This document shows positions 52,524-61,718 of a stretch of DNA of 64,000 nucleotides, in pieces; positions within the stretch are counted from its first letter, which is position 1, and every line of letters starts with the position of its first letter. The notes under the pieces were generated by a model, which saw nothing but the letters and a program-made list of their open reading frames with translations, ran no database searches and had not been told where the DNA came from. The DNA is from Thiohalocapsa sp. ML1 (lineage in GTDB: Bacteria > Pseudomonadota > Gammaproteobacteria > Chromatiales > Chromatiaceae). A program made the translations under genes and the position numbers. The DNA lies in assembly GCF_001469165.1 (NCBI RefSeq), contig NZ_JABX01000013.1, positions 62,001 to 126,000 of the forward strand, read 5' to 3'.

Positions 52524-53000
52524 CTACTTCTCCCCCGCAATTTCGATCACTGTCGCGATCAGATCGTTGGACAGGTAAAGCTCGGAAGCGGATAGCTGCA
52601 GGACGTAAGGCTTGACCGCTTCGATCAGCCCCGCCTGTTTCGCAGCCAACAATACACCCAATGATCCAATGATCTCAATGCCATTGATCCTCGCGACCCG
52701 CCGCCCACGCCGGTCATCGATCAGCAGCCGGTCCGCGGCCAACTGTCGATACAGAATCATCGCCTCCGTTTCGCCCAGATCCGAAACGCCGTCGAGGAGA
52801 ATCGGATAAGACGGATCAATTTGTTCGACTCGGCCATGGAGATACGCCTTTAACTGCCTGGCTTGCGGTTTATCGCTGGTCACGGCTTCGCGATAAACCG
52901 CCTCGGGGACGACGACTGAACCAAACAATCGGTCCAAGAGATGCAGCCCATCGCAGGTCGCCAAGGCAATCAAGGCTGAGCAATCCGCGACCAGGATCAT
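52524..53000 (-). CDS. PIN-domain toxin (DUF3368 family)
   Basis: This is a 158-residue putative RNase toxin. The N-terminal PIN motif is ILVADCSALIALATCDGLHL, with the first aspartate. DLGETEAMILYRQLAADRLL holds the second acidic site, and LIDDRRGRRVARINGIEIIG contains the DD/ARRxAxxxG motif characteristic of DUF3368 proteins. The C-terminus is intact. Its ATG overlaps the stop of the UPF0175 antitoxin gene by 4 bp. This is the only complete toxin-antitoxin pair in the 51-55 kb block. Confidence 0.88.
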   Translation of the reverse strand: MILVADCSALIALATCDGLHLLDRLFGSVVVPEAVYREAVTSDKPQARQLKAYLHGRVEQIDPSYPILLDGVSDLGETEAMILYRQLAADRLLIDDRRGRRVARINGIEIIGSLGVLLAAKQAGLIEAVKPYVLQLSASELYLSNDLIATVIEIAGEK

Positions 53001-53251
53001 TGGGTTCGTCCGATTGACTGCATTTCCTGGACGAGTTCATCACGGGAGATGTCAATCACGGGAATCCGCTGTACCTTGCAGACGGCAATGAACTCATAGA
53101 TATTCATTCCCGCCAGTTCCGCGGCCTTGGCGAGCGTGACCCGAGCATCCTTGAACAAGGCCAGCGCGTAGGTCATCCGCATCTCCCGCGCGACGACATC
53201 CTGCGTCAACATCCCGACAAAATCATTGGGAAGATCGACCGCGACTTGCAT
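52997..53251 (-). CDS. UPF0175-family antitoxin
   Basis: This 84-residue protein starts MQVAVDLPNDFVGMLTQDVV and contains ALALFKDARVTLAKAAELAG, then MNIYEFIAVCKVQRIPVI. This is the UPF0175 (HigA/VapB-like helix-turn-helix) signature. UPF0175 proteins are established partners of DUF3368 PIN toxins. The 4-bp overlap and the order antitoxin then toxin fit. The start is chosen over an in-frame ATG nine codons upstream. Confidence 0.87.
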   Translation of the reverse strand: MQVAVDLPNDFVGMLTQDVVAREMRMTYALALFKDARVTLAKAAELAGMNIYEFIAVCKVQRIPVIDISRDELVQEMQSIGRTQ

Positions 53252-53381
53252 GACTTGACCTCGCTGGTGGTGATACAAACAAATCGCCGGAACCGGGCGT
53301 CGCGGCGGGCGCCGACGCCGGGGTCAGGCGGGATCGGGTCGGGCTGACGGGCGCAATTCCGTCAGCCCGACCCCATCCGGG

Positions 53382-53639
53382 CTATTCGTGGGCTATCCGT
53401 GGTCTGTCCCGGATTGCCCGATCTTCCGGAAATAGGGCAACCTGCGCCGACGCCCCCTCGTCCTCGTCGAGCACCTCGATCGCCTTGCACCAAGCCGCCT
53501 TCTGCGCATCGTTGATCTCGCCGAGGTAGAGAACTTGGCGCTCCACCACCCGCCCGTCGGTGACGCGACGGTTCTCGACGATGCTCCAGTAGCGGTGCTG
53601 TTTGCCGTCCTTGAAACGTTTTTTCGAGCGCAAGAACAT
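53382..53639 (-). mobile_element. N-terminal fragment of an IS1634/IS4-type transposase
   Basis: The 85-codon frame begins MFLRSKKRFKDGKQHRYWSI, then VENRRVTDGRVVERQVLYLG, then EINDAQKAAW. This is the conserved start of IS1634-family (IS4 superfamily) transposases. It then runs into non-homologous sequence (PRIAHE, stop), so about 450 residues including the DDE site are missing. The IS end upstream is suggested by 53640-53800. A perfect GGCCTGGATTT/AAATCCAGGCC hairpin lies at 53749-53775. Confidence 0.75.
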
Positions 53640-53793
53640 GCCGATAGTTTCGGCAAAACACCGCGTCAGAACAACGGCCTAGGTCGGCACTACAAGCGCT
53701 TTCGCAAACCCGTCGCCAACCCAATCAGAGGCTTGCAAGAGCAAACGGCCTGGATTTCGCCAAAATCCAGGCCGAATAGTCGAAGTCGGGCTA

Positions 53794-53891
53794 GTTGACC
53801 GCCTCGATCAGATCGATGTCCCGCCGCAGCAGCTCGTTGACGAGATGGCCGAGTTCGACGCCTTTGACCGTCGCCCGCACCCGCAGCCAGA
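53794..53891 (-). pseudogene. Duplicated 3' end of the BrnA-type antitoxin gene
   Basis: The frame VWLRVRATVKGVELGHLVNE, then LLRRDIDLIEAVN and stop, is nearly identical to the end of the gene at 51685-51906. At the DNA level about 95 bp match with only a few substitutions. There is no start or N-terminus, so this is a partial duplication carried next to the IS fragment. Confidence 0.8.
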
Positions 53892-53991
53892 CTCGGGAAA
53901 ATGGGGACGTACCACCGATATCTCGCCGGATAGGCGCGCCCGGCGACGGGTCACGCGTCGCCGCGGGGCTCCCGTCGCCACACGGCATCGG

Positions 53992-54356
53992 CTAGCCCTC
54001 CGCGGGGTCTTCTTCCTCGGCCAACAAGGTACGGACGCACGCGTCCAGCGGTCCCAGATGTCGGTCAATGACGGCGAGCACGGTTGCCGGGTCGATGTCG
54101 CCCAGATAATTGTGCACCAGCACGTTGCGAAAGCCGCTGATTTCGCGCCATGGATTTCGCGCCATGGAATGGATAGGCACAGCGATGTCTTGCGTTCCGG
54201 CAGGTGTCGGGTCGCCTCCGACAGTGTTTGCAGGTTGCGCAGCGCCGCGTCGTAAAGCACCTCGTCCCGGGTCAGGTCGCCGCGCGAACGGATGCGCGTG
54301 ATCTTGGCGATCGCGTCGAGTCTATGCAGCGCATGGGGCCGCCAGGGCTTGCTCAT
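53992..54356 (-). pseudogene. hepT: HepT-type HEPN toxin broken by a 14-bp tandem duplication
   Basis: The 5' part reads MSKPWRPHALHRLDAIAKIT, then TRDEVLYDAALRNLQTLSEA, as in HepT. At about 54140-54168 the sequence ATTTCGCGCCATGG occurs twice in a row. Removing one copy restores a continuous frame, SIPWREISGFRNVLVHNYLG, then DIDPATVLAVIDRHLG, which includes the HEPN RNase motif RNVLVH. As it stands the gene is frameshifted, so the toxin is truncated before its catalytic motif. It overlaps the mntA stop by 4 bp. Confidence 0.88.
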
Positions 54357-54643
54357 AGATCGATGGCCTCGCGCAGGACCCGGTCGCGGATATGCCGATT
54401 CAGCTCGTGCTCGGGTACCAGATCGACGCGGCGATGGAGCAGATCGGCGAGATCGGCCGTCAGGGGGAGACGCTGGCCGAACATGTCGTATCCGCGCGGG
54501 AAATCGACCAGGAAATCCACGTCGCTATCGGGACGCTCCTCGCGCCGGGCGACGGAGCCGAAGACGCGGATCCGGCGTGCGCCGTAGCGCTCCCCGAGGG
54601 CGAGCACTTGCGGCTTAATGGCGGCGATTTCATCCAGCAGCAT
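54353..54643 (-). CDS. mntA: MntA-type nucleotidyltransferase antitoxin
   Basis: This is a 96-residue minimal nucleotidyltransferase. The start MLLDEIAAIKPQVLALGERY is chosen as the conserved beginning. The catalytic motif is GSVARREERPDSDVDFLVDF (GSxxR, then DSDxD at 39-43). MntA proteins neutralise HepT by AMPylating its tyrosine. The partner toxin gene directly downstream is frameshifted, so the antitoxin is currently without an active target. An in-frame upstream extension is encoded by a 15-bp repeat and is not thought to be native. Confidence 0.88.
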   Translation of the reverse strand: MLLDEIAAIKPQVLALGERYGARRIRVFGSVARREERPDSDVDFLVDFPRGYDMFGQRLPLTADLADLLHRRVDLVPEHELNRHIRDRVLREAIDL

Positions 54644-54685
54644 CGTTGTACCGTCGGGGAAAACAGGGAAGATAAAGCCGGTGGC

Positions 54686-54730
54686 TAAGTCCACGGAGAT
54701 TAAGTCCACGGAGATTAAGTCCACGGAGAT
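54686..54730. repeat. 15-bp tandem repeat (TAAGTCCACGGAGAT)
   Basis: Three copies of a 15-bp unit, TAAGTCCACGGAGAT, lie just upstream of mntA. In frame they read VDLIS on the minus strand and fuse the preceding gene remnant to mntA without a stop. Confidence 0.85.
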
Positions 54731-54960
54731 GGCGCCGCTGCCGGCCCGATCCGGTCGGTGCAGCGCGATGAGCCCGAAGTCGACGGCCTGGCGGTAGACC
54801 TGCTCCTTGAAGCGTAGCGCGGCGATCGCGTGCTCCAGCTCCGGGCAGGCCGGCAGCGCGGCCAGGGGCTCCGGTGCCCGAGTTTAACTGCATCCGCGCA
54901 AGCTGCGCGTAATCGGAACATCCTCGTACTCGGCGAGCAGCGTGGTTCCCATGAGCGGCT
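54725..54960 (-). pseudogene. Two small gene fragments (C-terminal helix protein and PIN toxin)
   Basis: From 54890 to about 54725 the frame reads ELEHAIAALRFKEQVYRQAV, then DFGLIALHRPDRAG. This is an unassigned C-terminal fragment that is open through the 15-bp repeat into mntA. From 54960 to 54892 a different fragment reads MGTTLLAEYEDVPITR and stops. It resembles the start-proximal part of PIN_3-type toxins (LMGxALxAEYEDV). Both are too short to function. Confidence 0.4.
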
Positions 54961-54962
54961 TC

Positions 54963-56552
<1,590 letters not shown>

Positions 56553-56815
56553 GGGCGGGCTCCGGCGGTTGCGCAATGCTCGATTGTGCCACTGGCCGGC
56601 GTACCGCTGCGCCCTCTGGGCACGGCATGCGAGTCCGTTGACACGCGTCAGCCGAACGCCGCGCCCGATTGCGCAACTGCATGTCGGCACGGCAGGGCAG
56701 GGAGGACACTGTGCCCTGTTGGTCGCGAATGTCTGCCGCGGTGCGCACCGGACAAGCCCGTGCGTGCGCGGCATCGCGGCTGTCCGGCAGTCCCCGCGCA
56801 AGAGGAGCGTCCCGC

Positions 56816-58516
56816 ATGTCTTCCAGTCAGCTTCGCATCGTCGTCATCGGCGGCTCCGCCGCCGGCCCCAAGGCCGCCGCCAAGGCCCGCCGGATGGACG
56901 AGCACGCGAGCATCACGTTGGTCCAGCGCGAGCCGGACCTGTCCATGGCCTCCTGCGGCTTTCCGTACTACGTCGGTGGCACCTTCGACGACCGCAACCT
57001 GCTCATCTGCACGCCGGCCGGCATCGTTCGCGACCCGGCCTTCTACGGCAAGGCCAAGGCCATCGACGCCCGCGTCGAGACCGAGGCGCTGGCCGTCGAC
57101 CGCGACGCGAAGACGGTCACCTGCGAGCACCTGCCGAGCGGCGAGCGCTGCACACTGCCCTACGACCGCCTGATCATCGCCACCGGCGCCTCGCCGATGT
57201 GCCCGTCGGCACCGGGCTTCGAGCTCGACGGCGTGCTGACGCTGCACTCCATGGCCGACGCCGACGCGCTGCGCGCCGTGCGCGACGAGCACAAGGCCAC
57301 CAAGGCCATCGTCGTCGGCGGCGGGCTGATCGGCTTTGAGGTCTGCGAGGCACTGCGCCTCGCCGGCATCGACACCACCGTGGTGGAGAAAACCACGCAG
57401 ATCCTGCCCTTTCTGGACCCGGACTTGGCGAAGCTGGTGGAGAACCACATCCGCGCCCACGGGCCGGACATCATCGTCGGCAACGGCGTGGCGGAGTTCC
57501 TGGGCGAGGACGGCAGCCTTGTCGGCGTCAAGCTCGACAACGGCACCGAGCTGCCGTGCCAGGTGGCCGTGGTCGCGGTCGGCGTGCGGCCCAACGTCGG
57601 CCTGGCCATGGCGTGCGGCATCGAGATCGGCGACACCGGCGGCATCCGCGTCAACGAGTGCATGCAGACCTCGGACCCGGACGTCTATGCCGTCGGCGAC
57701 TGCGTGGAATGCACCTCGCTGATCACCGGTCAGAAGCTCCGCGCGCCCTACGGCGACATCGCCAACCTCCAGGGCCGCGTCGCCGGCCGCAACGTGGTCC
57801 ACGAGGGTTCCGCGCGCTTCCCCGGCATCACCCAGACCGGCATCTGCAAGATCTTCGACTACACCGTCGGTTTCACCGGCCTGTCCGCCCAGCGTGCCGC
57901 CGAGGCCGGTCTCAGTGTCGAGACCGCGACCATCTCAGGGCTGGATATCCCGGTGTTCATGGGCGGCAAGCTCCTGATCAGCAAGATGGTGGCGGAGCGC
58001 GGCAGCGGGCGCATCGTCGGCTTCCAGTGCATCGGGCCGGGAGACGTGAGCAAGCGCGTCGCCGTCGTCGCCACCGCCATCCGCGGCGGTCTCACGGTGG
58101 CCGACATGGTCAACGCCGACCTGCCCTACGCGCCGCCGTACTCGCTGGCGCTGGACCACGTCATCGTCGCCGCCCATGTGCTCGAGAACAAGCTGGAAGG
58201 GCGCATGCAGGGGCTCTCGGTCAGCGAGGTCAAGCAGCGCGTCGACAGCGGCGCCGACTGCTTCCTGCTCGATACGCGAAGCCCTGCCGAGTTCGAGCAG
58301 ATGCGCCTCGGCGTCGGCGAGACCCTGATCCCGCTCGGCGCCCTGCGCGACCGACTCGACGAGCTGCCGCAGGACAAGGATCGCGAGGTCATTCTTTACT
58401 GCAAGATCTCGCTGCGTGGCTACGAGGGTGCCGCAATCCTCAATGCCCACGGCTGGCGCAACGTCAAGGTCATGGAAGGCGGGCTGATGGCTTGGCCGTA
58501 TCCGCGGGAGAAGTAG
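56816..58516 (+). CDS. CoA-disulfide reductase-like flavoprotein with C-terminal rhodanese domain
   Basis: This is a 566-residue FAD/NAD(P) oxidoreductase. The ATG at 56816 follows an AGAGGAG ribosome-binding site and opens with the FAD motif RIVVIGGSAAGPKAAAKARR. The redox cysteine is C47 in SMASCGFPYYVGG. The NAD(P)H motif is AIVVGGGLIGFEVCEALRLA, and the second FAD segment is VYAVGDCVECTS. The C-terminal 100 residues form a rhodanese domain (DCFLLDTRSPAEFEQMRLGV; active cysteine in VILYCKISLRGYEGA). CoADR-rhodanese fusions reduce persulfides, polysulfides or CoA disulfides, which fits sulfur-metabolising bacteria. It is divergent from the nitrilase fusion gene. Confidence 0.92.
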   Translation: MSSSQLRIVVIGGSAAGPKAAAKARRMDEHASITLVQREPDLSMASCGFPYYVGGTFDDRNLLICTPAGIVRDPAFYGKAKAIDARVETEALAVDRDAKTVTCEHLPSGERCTLPYDRLIIATGASPMCPSAPGFELDGVLTLHSMADADALRAVRDEHKATKAIVVGGGLIGFEVCEALRLAGIDTTVVEKTTQILPFLDPDLAKLVENHIRAHGPDIIVGNGVAEFLGEDGSLVGVKLDNGTELPCQVAVVAVGVRPNVGLAMACGIEIGDTGGIRVNECMQTSDPDVYAVGDCVECTSLITGQKLRAPYGDIANLQGRVAGRNVVHEGSARFPGITQTGICKIFDYTVGFTGLSAQRAAEAGLSVETATISGLDIPVFMGGKLLISKMVAERGSGRIVGFQCIGPGDVSKRVAVVATAIRGGLTVADMVNADLPYAPPYSLALDHVIVAAHVLENKLEGRMQGLSVSEVKQRVDSGADCFLLDTRSPAEFEQMRLGVGETLIPLGALRDRLDELPQDKDREVILYCKISLRGYEGAAILNAHGWRNVKVMEGGLMAWPYPREK

Positions 58517-58595
58517 GGCGGGCGCGTCCACGCTCGCGACGCGGCGGTGCCGGCTTCACGCGGGACCTGGTGAGCGGCTTTTTCGCGCCGGGCGC

Positions 58596-58760
58596 CTGCT
58601 CGGGCAGGCGCCGCTGGTGTACGGGCATGCGCTGATTCCCGGCACCGCCCTGCTGCCGGACCTGCCGCCGGTGGACGTGGTGCTGTACCGCGCCCGGCAG
58701 ACGCGCATCGGCGATCTGTTGGCGCAGCGCTTTGCGGAGACGCCGCCGCGGGCGGCCTGA
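58596..58760 (+). pseudogene. C-terminal remnant of a LysR-type regulator
   Basis: The frame reads LLGQAPLVYGHALIPGTALL, then PDLPPVDVVLYRARQTRIGD, then LLAQRFAE and stop. It resembles the last strands of a LysR substrate-binding domain (LPDLPPVDVxLYR). There is no start or DNA-binding domain. The remainder of 58517-58896 contains nothing recognisable. Confidence 0.4.
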
Positions 58761-58896
58761 GGGTGATGTCGGTGGTCGATGTCGCGGGGTTTGGCGTGAT
58801 GGGCTGCTCCGCGCGGTGCCGGTAACGCGTGCGATCCCGATGGTCCGAGCGCTCGGATTCAGCTCCCGGCCTGCCGAGGCAAGGCGGAACGGGGCA

Positions 58897-59643
58897 TCAG
58901 CGGCGGTCGGCGCGATTCGCCTGCACGAGCTTCAGCGTGCGGTCGAAGAGCGGCTCCAGCGAGGCGTCGTGGCTCACGAACACCAGTGTCGCGCCGCTCA
59001 TCGCGCATTCGTCGAAGAGCAACTGCACGAAGGTGCGGCGGCGGTCGGCGTCGAGCGATGAGGTCGGCTCGTCGGCGATGACGAGCTCGGGCGCGCCCAT
59101 CAGCGCGCGGGCGGCGGCGACGCGCTGCTGCTGGCCGACGCTGAGCGACGTGACCGGCTCGCGTAGCAGTTCCCGGTCGGCAAGGTCCAGATGGCCCAGC
59201 AGCCGCTTGGCCTCTGTGCGCAGGTCCGGCGAGCGCGCCAGCGCGCGCTCGCGGCGCAGCGCCGAGAAGCGGCAGGGCAAGAGCACGTTGTCGACGATGC
59301 CCAAATACGGGATCAGGTTGAACTGCTGAAAGATGTAGCCGATGTGATCGGCGCGGAAGCGGTCGCGCGCCGCGCCGGACAGGCCCTCCAGTGCCTGCCC
59401 GAGCACCTGCACGCTGCCCGCCTGCGCCACGGTGACGCCGGCCAGCAGCCCCAGCAGCGTACTCTTGCCGCTGCCGCTCGGCCCCTCGATGAAAAGCCGC
59501 TCGCCGCGGCCGACGGCGACGTCCTCCAGCACCAGGATCTCCGGGCCGCGGCGGCGCCAGCGGAAGCGCACGCCGTCGAGCCGGACCACGGGTTCCGGCG
59601 CGGCGGCGGGCGCCGCATGCAGCTCCCGCGGCGCGGCGAGCAT
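58897..59643 (-). CDS. LolD/MacB-type ABC ATPase of a zinc-linked transporter
   Basis: This is a 248-residue ATP-binding protein. The start MLAAPRELHAAPAAAPEPVV was chosen because it overlaps the stop of zrgA by a few bases. Walker A is IEGPSGSGKSTLLGLLAG, and the Q-loop is in YIFQQFNLIPYLGIVDNVLL. The signature VTSLSVGQQQRVAAARALMG, Walker B LVIADEPTSSLD and H-loop VFVSHDAS are all normal. LolD-type ATPases work with an FtsX-like permease. The zrgA-linked cassettes normally continue with one, but here the next 380 bp contain only a LysR remnant, so the permease has been lost or lies elsewhere. Confidence 0.87.
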   Translation of the reverse strand: MLAAPRELHAAPAAAPEPVVRLDGVRFRWRRRGPEILVLEDVAVGRGERLFIEGPSGSGKSTLLGLLAGVTVAQAGSVQVLGQALEGLSGAARDRFRADHIGYIFQQFNLIPYLGIVDNVLLPCRFSALRRERALARSPDLRTEAKRLLGHLDLADRELLREPVTSLSVGQQQRVAAARALMGAPELVIADEPTSSLDADRRRTFVQLLFDECAMSGATLVFVSHDASLEPLFDRTLKLVQANRADRR

Positions 59644-60251
59644 CAAAGCTCCAGCTCGTGGCGGTCCGGGGTCAGCTCCGCGCCGCGTTGGCCGGCGGAG
59701 GTCACGAGCTGCACGCGGAGCTTCTCCTTGCCCGGGAACACTTCGAATAGCTTCACGTCCAGTTGGTTCAGCGAGGCGGGCTTCGCACAGGTAAAGGCCC
59801 ACTCGGCATGGGCGTCGGCGTGGGCTTCATCGTCGCCGCCGCTATCGCCGTGGTCGTGTCCGTGCGCGTGGCCCTCCGGCTCGCCGAGGTCCAGCGTCAC
59901 CTGGTGCGAGATCTGCGCGCACTCGGCCTCGGGATTCGGCACGAACAGCGCGGCCCCGTCTTCGAGCTGCTTGCGCGCGGCGTCGATGGCCGCGCGCTGC
60001 TCCGCGGTGCGCGGCGGGTGCTCGAAGCCGACAATGTTCATCGCCGGCGTGTTCAGCTCCACCAGCAGCGAGTCGGCGTCCACGGCGACGTTCAGCTCCG
60101 CGACGCCGTGCACGTGCGCGCCATGTTGGCGATGCTCGTGCCCGTGCCCGTGGTCGTGGTCGTGATCATGCTTGCCGGCGACGGCGGGGATGGCGAGGCT
60201 CGCCAGCAGGGCTAGCAACACCGGGCGGGGCAGGGTGCGGGTCGGGGTCAT
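59643..60251 (-). CDS. zrgA: ZrgA-family periplasmic zinc-uptake protein (DUF2796)
   Basis: This is a 202-residue protein with a signal peptide (VLLALLASLAIPAVAG) and two His-rich zinc-binding runs: HDHDHDHGHGHEHRQHGAHV after the cleavage site, and HAHGHDHGDSGGDDEAHADA in the middle. The conserved core is HGVAELNVAVDADSLLVELN, then TPAMNIVGFEHPP. ZrgA proteins are Zur-regulated and support zinc uptake under limitation. It lies 34 bp downstream of zur and overlaps the ATPase gene, consistent with one operon. Confidence 0.88.
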   Translation of the reverse strand: MTPTRTLPRPVLLALLASLAIPAVAGKHDHDHDHGHGHEHRQHGAHVHGVAELNVAVDADSLLVELNTPAMNIVGFEHPPRTAEQRAAIDAARKQLEDGAALFVPNPEAECAQISHQVTLDLGEPEGHAHGHDHGDSGGDDEAHADAHAEWAFTCAKPASLNQLDVKLFEVFPGKEKLRVQLVTSAGQRGAELTPDRHELEL

Positions 60252-60285
60252 GTCAGCTCCTCTTGCTGTGGGGATGTGGCATTGG

Positions 60286-60741
60286 TCAGTCGGTGCCCCT
60301 CTTGGTCGCGCAGAGCGAGCAGGTGCCTATGACCTCGACAATGGGCCGGGTGGGCCGAAAGCCGGTCTCGGAGGCCACGGAGGCGAGGCTGCCGGCGATG
60401 GCCGCGTCCTCCAGCTCCGTAACGCCGCCGCAGCCGTCGCAGATCAGAAACTGGCTCACGTGCGGGTGCTCCGGGTGCGTGCAGCCGACGTAGGCGTGCA
60501 GGGTTTCGAGCTTGTGTACAAGGCCTTGGGCGAGCAGCCAGTCCAGCGCGCGATACACGGTCGGCGGTGCCGCCGTGCCGCCGTCGCGGATGTGGTCCAG
60601 GATCTCGTAGGCGCCCACCGGGCGCTCGGCACGGCACACCAGCTCCAGCACCCGGCGGCGCTGGGCGGTGAGGCGCACGCCGCGTTCCGCGCAGAGTGAC
60701 TCGGCGCGGGCGAGTGCGTTGTTCAGGGTGTCTTCGTTCAT
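60286..60741 (-). CDS. zur: Zinc uptake regulator Zur (Fur family)
   Basis: This is a 151-residue repressor. The winged helix is at residues 10-80 (LTAQRRRVLELVCRAERPVG, then APPTVYRALDWLLAQGLVHK). The regulatory metal site includes HAYVGCTHPEHPHVSQFLIC. The structural zinc site is formed by CDGCGG at 101-106 with CSLC at 141-144. The cysteine pairs and the ICDxCG segment distinguish Zur from Fur. The start MNEDTLNNALARAESLCAER gives the family length. It lies between znuB and zrgA on one strand and probably represses the whole block when zinc is replete. Confidence 0.92.
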   Translation of the reverse strand: MNEDTLNNALARAESLCAERGVRLTAQRRRVLELVCRAERPVGAYEILDHIRDGGTAAPPTVYRALDWLLAQGLVHKLETLHAYVGCTHPEHPHVSQFLICDGCGGVTELEDAAIAGSLASVASETGFRPTRPIVEVIGTCSLCATKRGTD

Positions 60742-60875
60742 CTGCGCGCAGGCTCGTTTGGGCGTGGCTAGGCTGCTTGTCCTTAGGCTGTGCGTGGTCG
60801 TTGCGTTGTCGTCGTCGCCTGCGACGCCGACCAGAAACGCCGCCTTCATCCAAGCAGGCTGCGGCTCGTCTCCGC

Positions 60876-61718
60876 TCAGGCGTCGGGCCGCGGCGCCCGC
60901 GCCCGGCGCGCGACGCCCGCCGTGAGCGCCGAGACCAGATAGAGCGCGCCCGCCAGCAGAATGATGGTCGGCCCCGGGGGCAGGTCCGGCGCATAGGACA
61001 ACGCGAGCCCGCCGCTGGTGATGGCCGCACCGAGCAGCGTCGCCGCGACCATCATGCCGGTGATGGAATGCGTCCATTGTCCGGCCATCGCCGCAGGCAG
61101 GGTCAACAGCGCGATCACCAGAATCAGGCCCACCACCTGAATCATCAACACCACGGTGAGGGCCACCAGCACCAACAGCAGCAGGTACAGCGCCGCCACG
61201 GGCAGGCCGCGCAGTCGCGCGAAGTCCTCATCGAAGGCGACCGCGATGAAGTGCCGGTACAGGAGCGCCACCACCACCAGCAGCGCCAAGTCCAGGAACC
61301 CCATGAACCACAGCTCGCGGGTCGGTACCAAGAGAATGTTCCCGAACAGAAAGCTCATCAGGTCCGTGGTGTAGCCCGGCGTCTGCGCGATGAACAGGAT
61401 GCCGACGGCCATGCCGATGGCCCAGAGCGCACCGATGGCGGTGTCCTCGCCGGTGTGCCAGGTGAGCCGCACCCAGCCGATCAGCAGCGCCGAGATTACC
61501 GCGGCGGCAAGCGCCCCGAGCAGCGGGTCGAAGCCGAAATAGAGCGCCGCACCCATGCCGCCAAGCACGGAGTGGGCGATGCCGCCGGCGAGAAACGCAA
61601 TACGCTTGACCACCACGAAGGGGCCGATGAGCCCGCAGCCGATGCTCGCGAGCAGCCCCGCCAGCAGCGCCTGGCGCAGAAAGGGCTGCTCGGCGACGGC
61701 GACGATGAATTCACCCAT
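60876..61718 (-). CDS. znuB: Zinc ABC transporter permease ZnuB
   Basis: This is a 280-residue inner-membrane protein with about eight helices. The N-terminus EQPFLRQALLAGLLASIGCG, then LIGPFVVVKRIAFLAGGIAH, then SVLGGMGAAL, is the ABC-3 family hallmark. VALLYRHFIAVAFDEDFARL contains the ATPase-contact loop. The C-terminus GGLALSYAPDLPPGPTIILL is typical. Its ATG overlaps the end of znuC by 8 bp. It imports Zn2+ with ZnuA and ZnuC. Confidence 0.94.
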   Translation of the reverse strand: MGEFIVAVAEQPFLRQALLAGLLASIGCGLIGPFVVVKRIAFLAGGIAHSVLGGMGAALYFGFDPLLGALAAAVISALLIGWVRLTWHTGEDTAIGALWAIGMAVGILFIAQTPGYTTDLMSFLFGNILLVPTRELWFMGFLDLALLVVVALLYRHFIAVAFDEDFARLRGLPVAALYLLLLVLVALTVVLMIQVVGLILVIALLTLPAAMAGQWTHSITGMMVAATLLGAAITSGGLALSYAPDLPPGPTIILLAGALYLVSALTAGVARRARAPRPDA

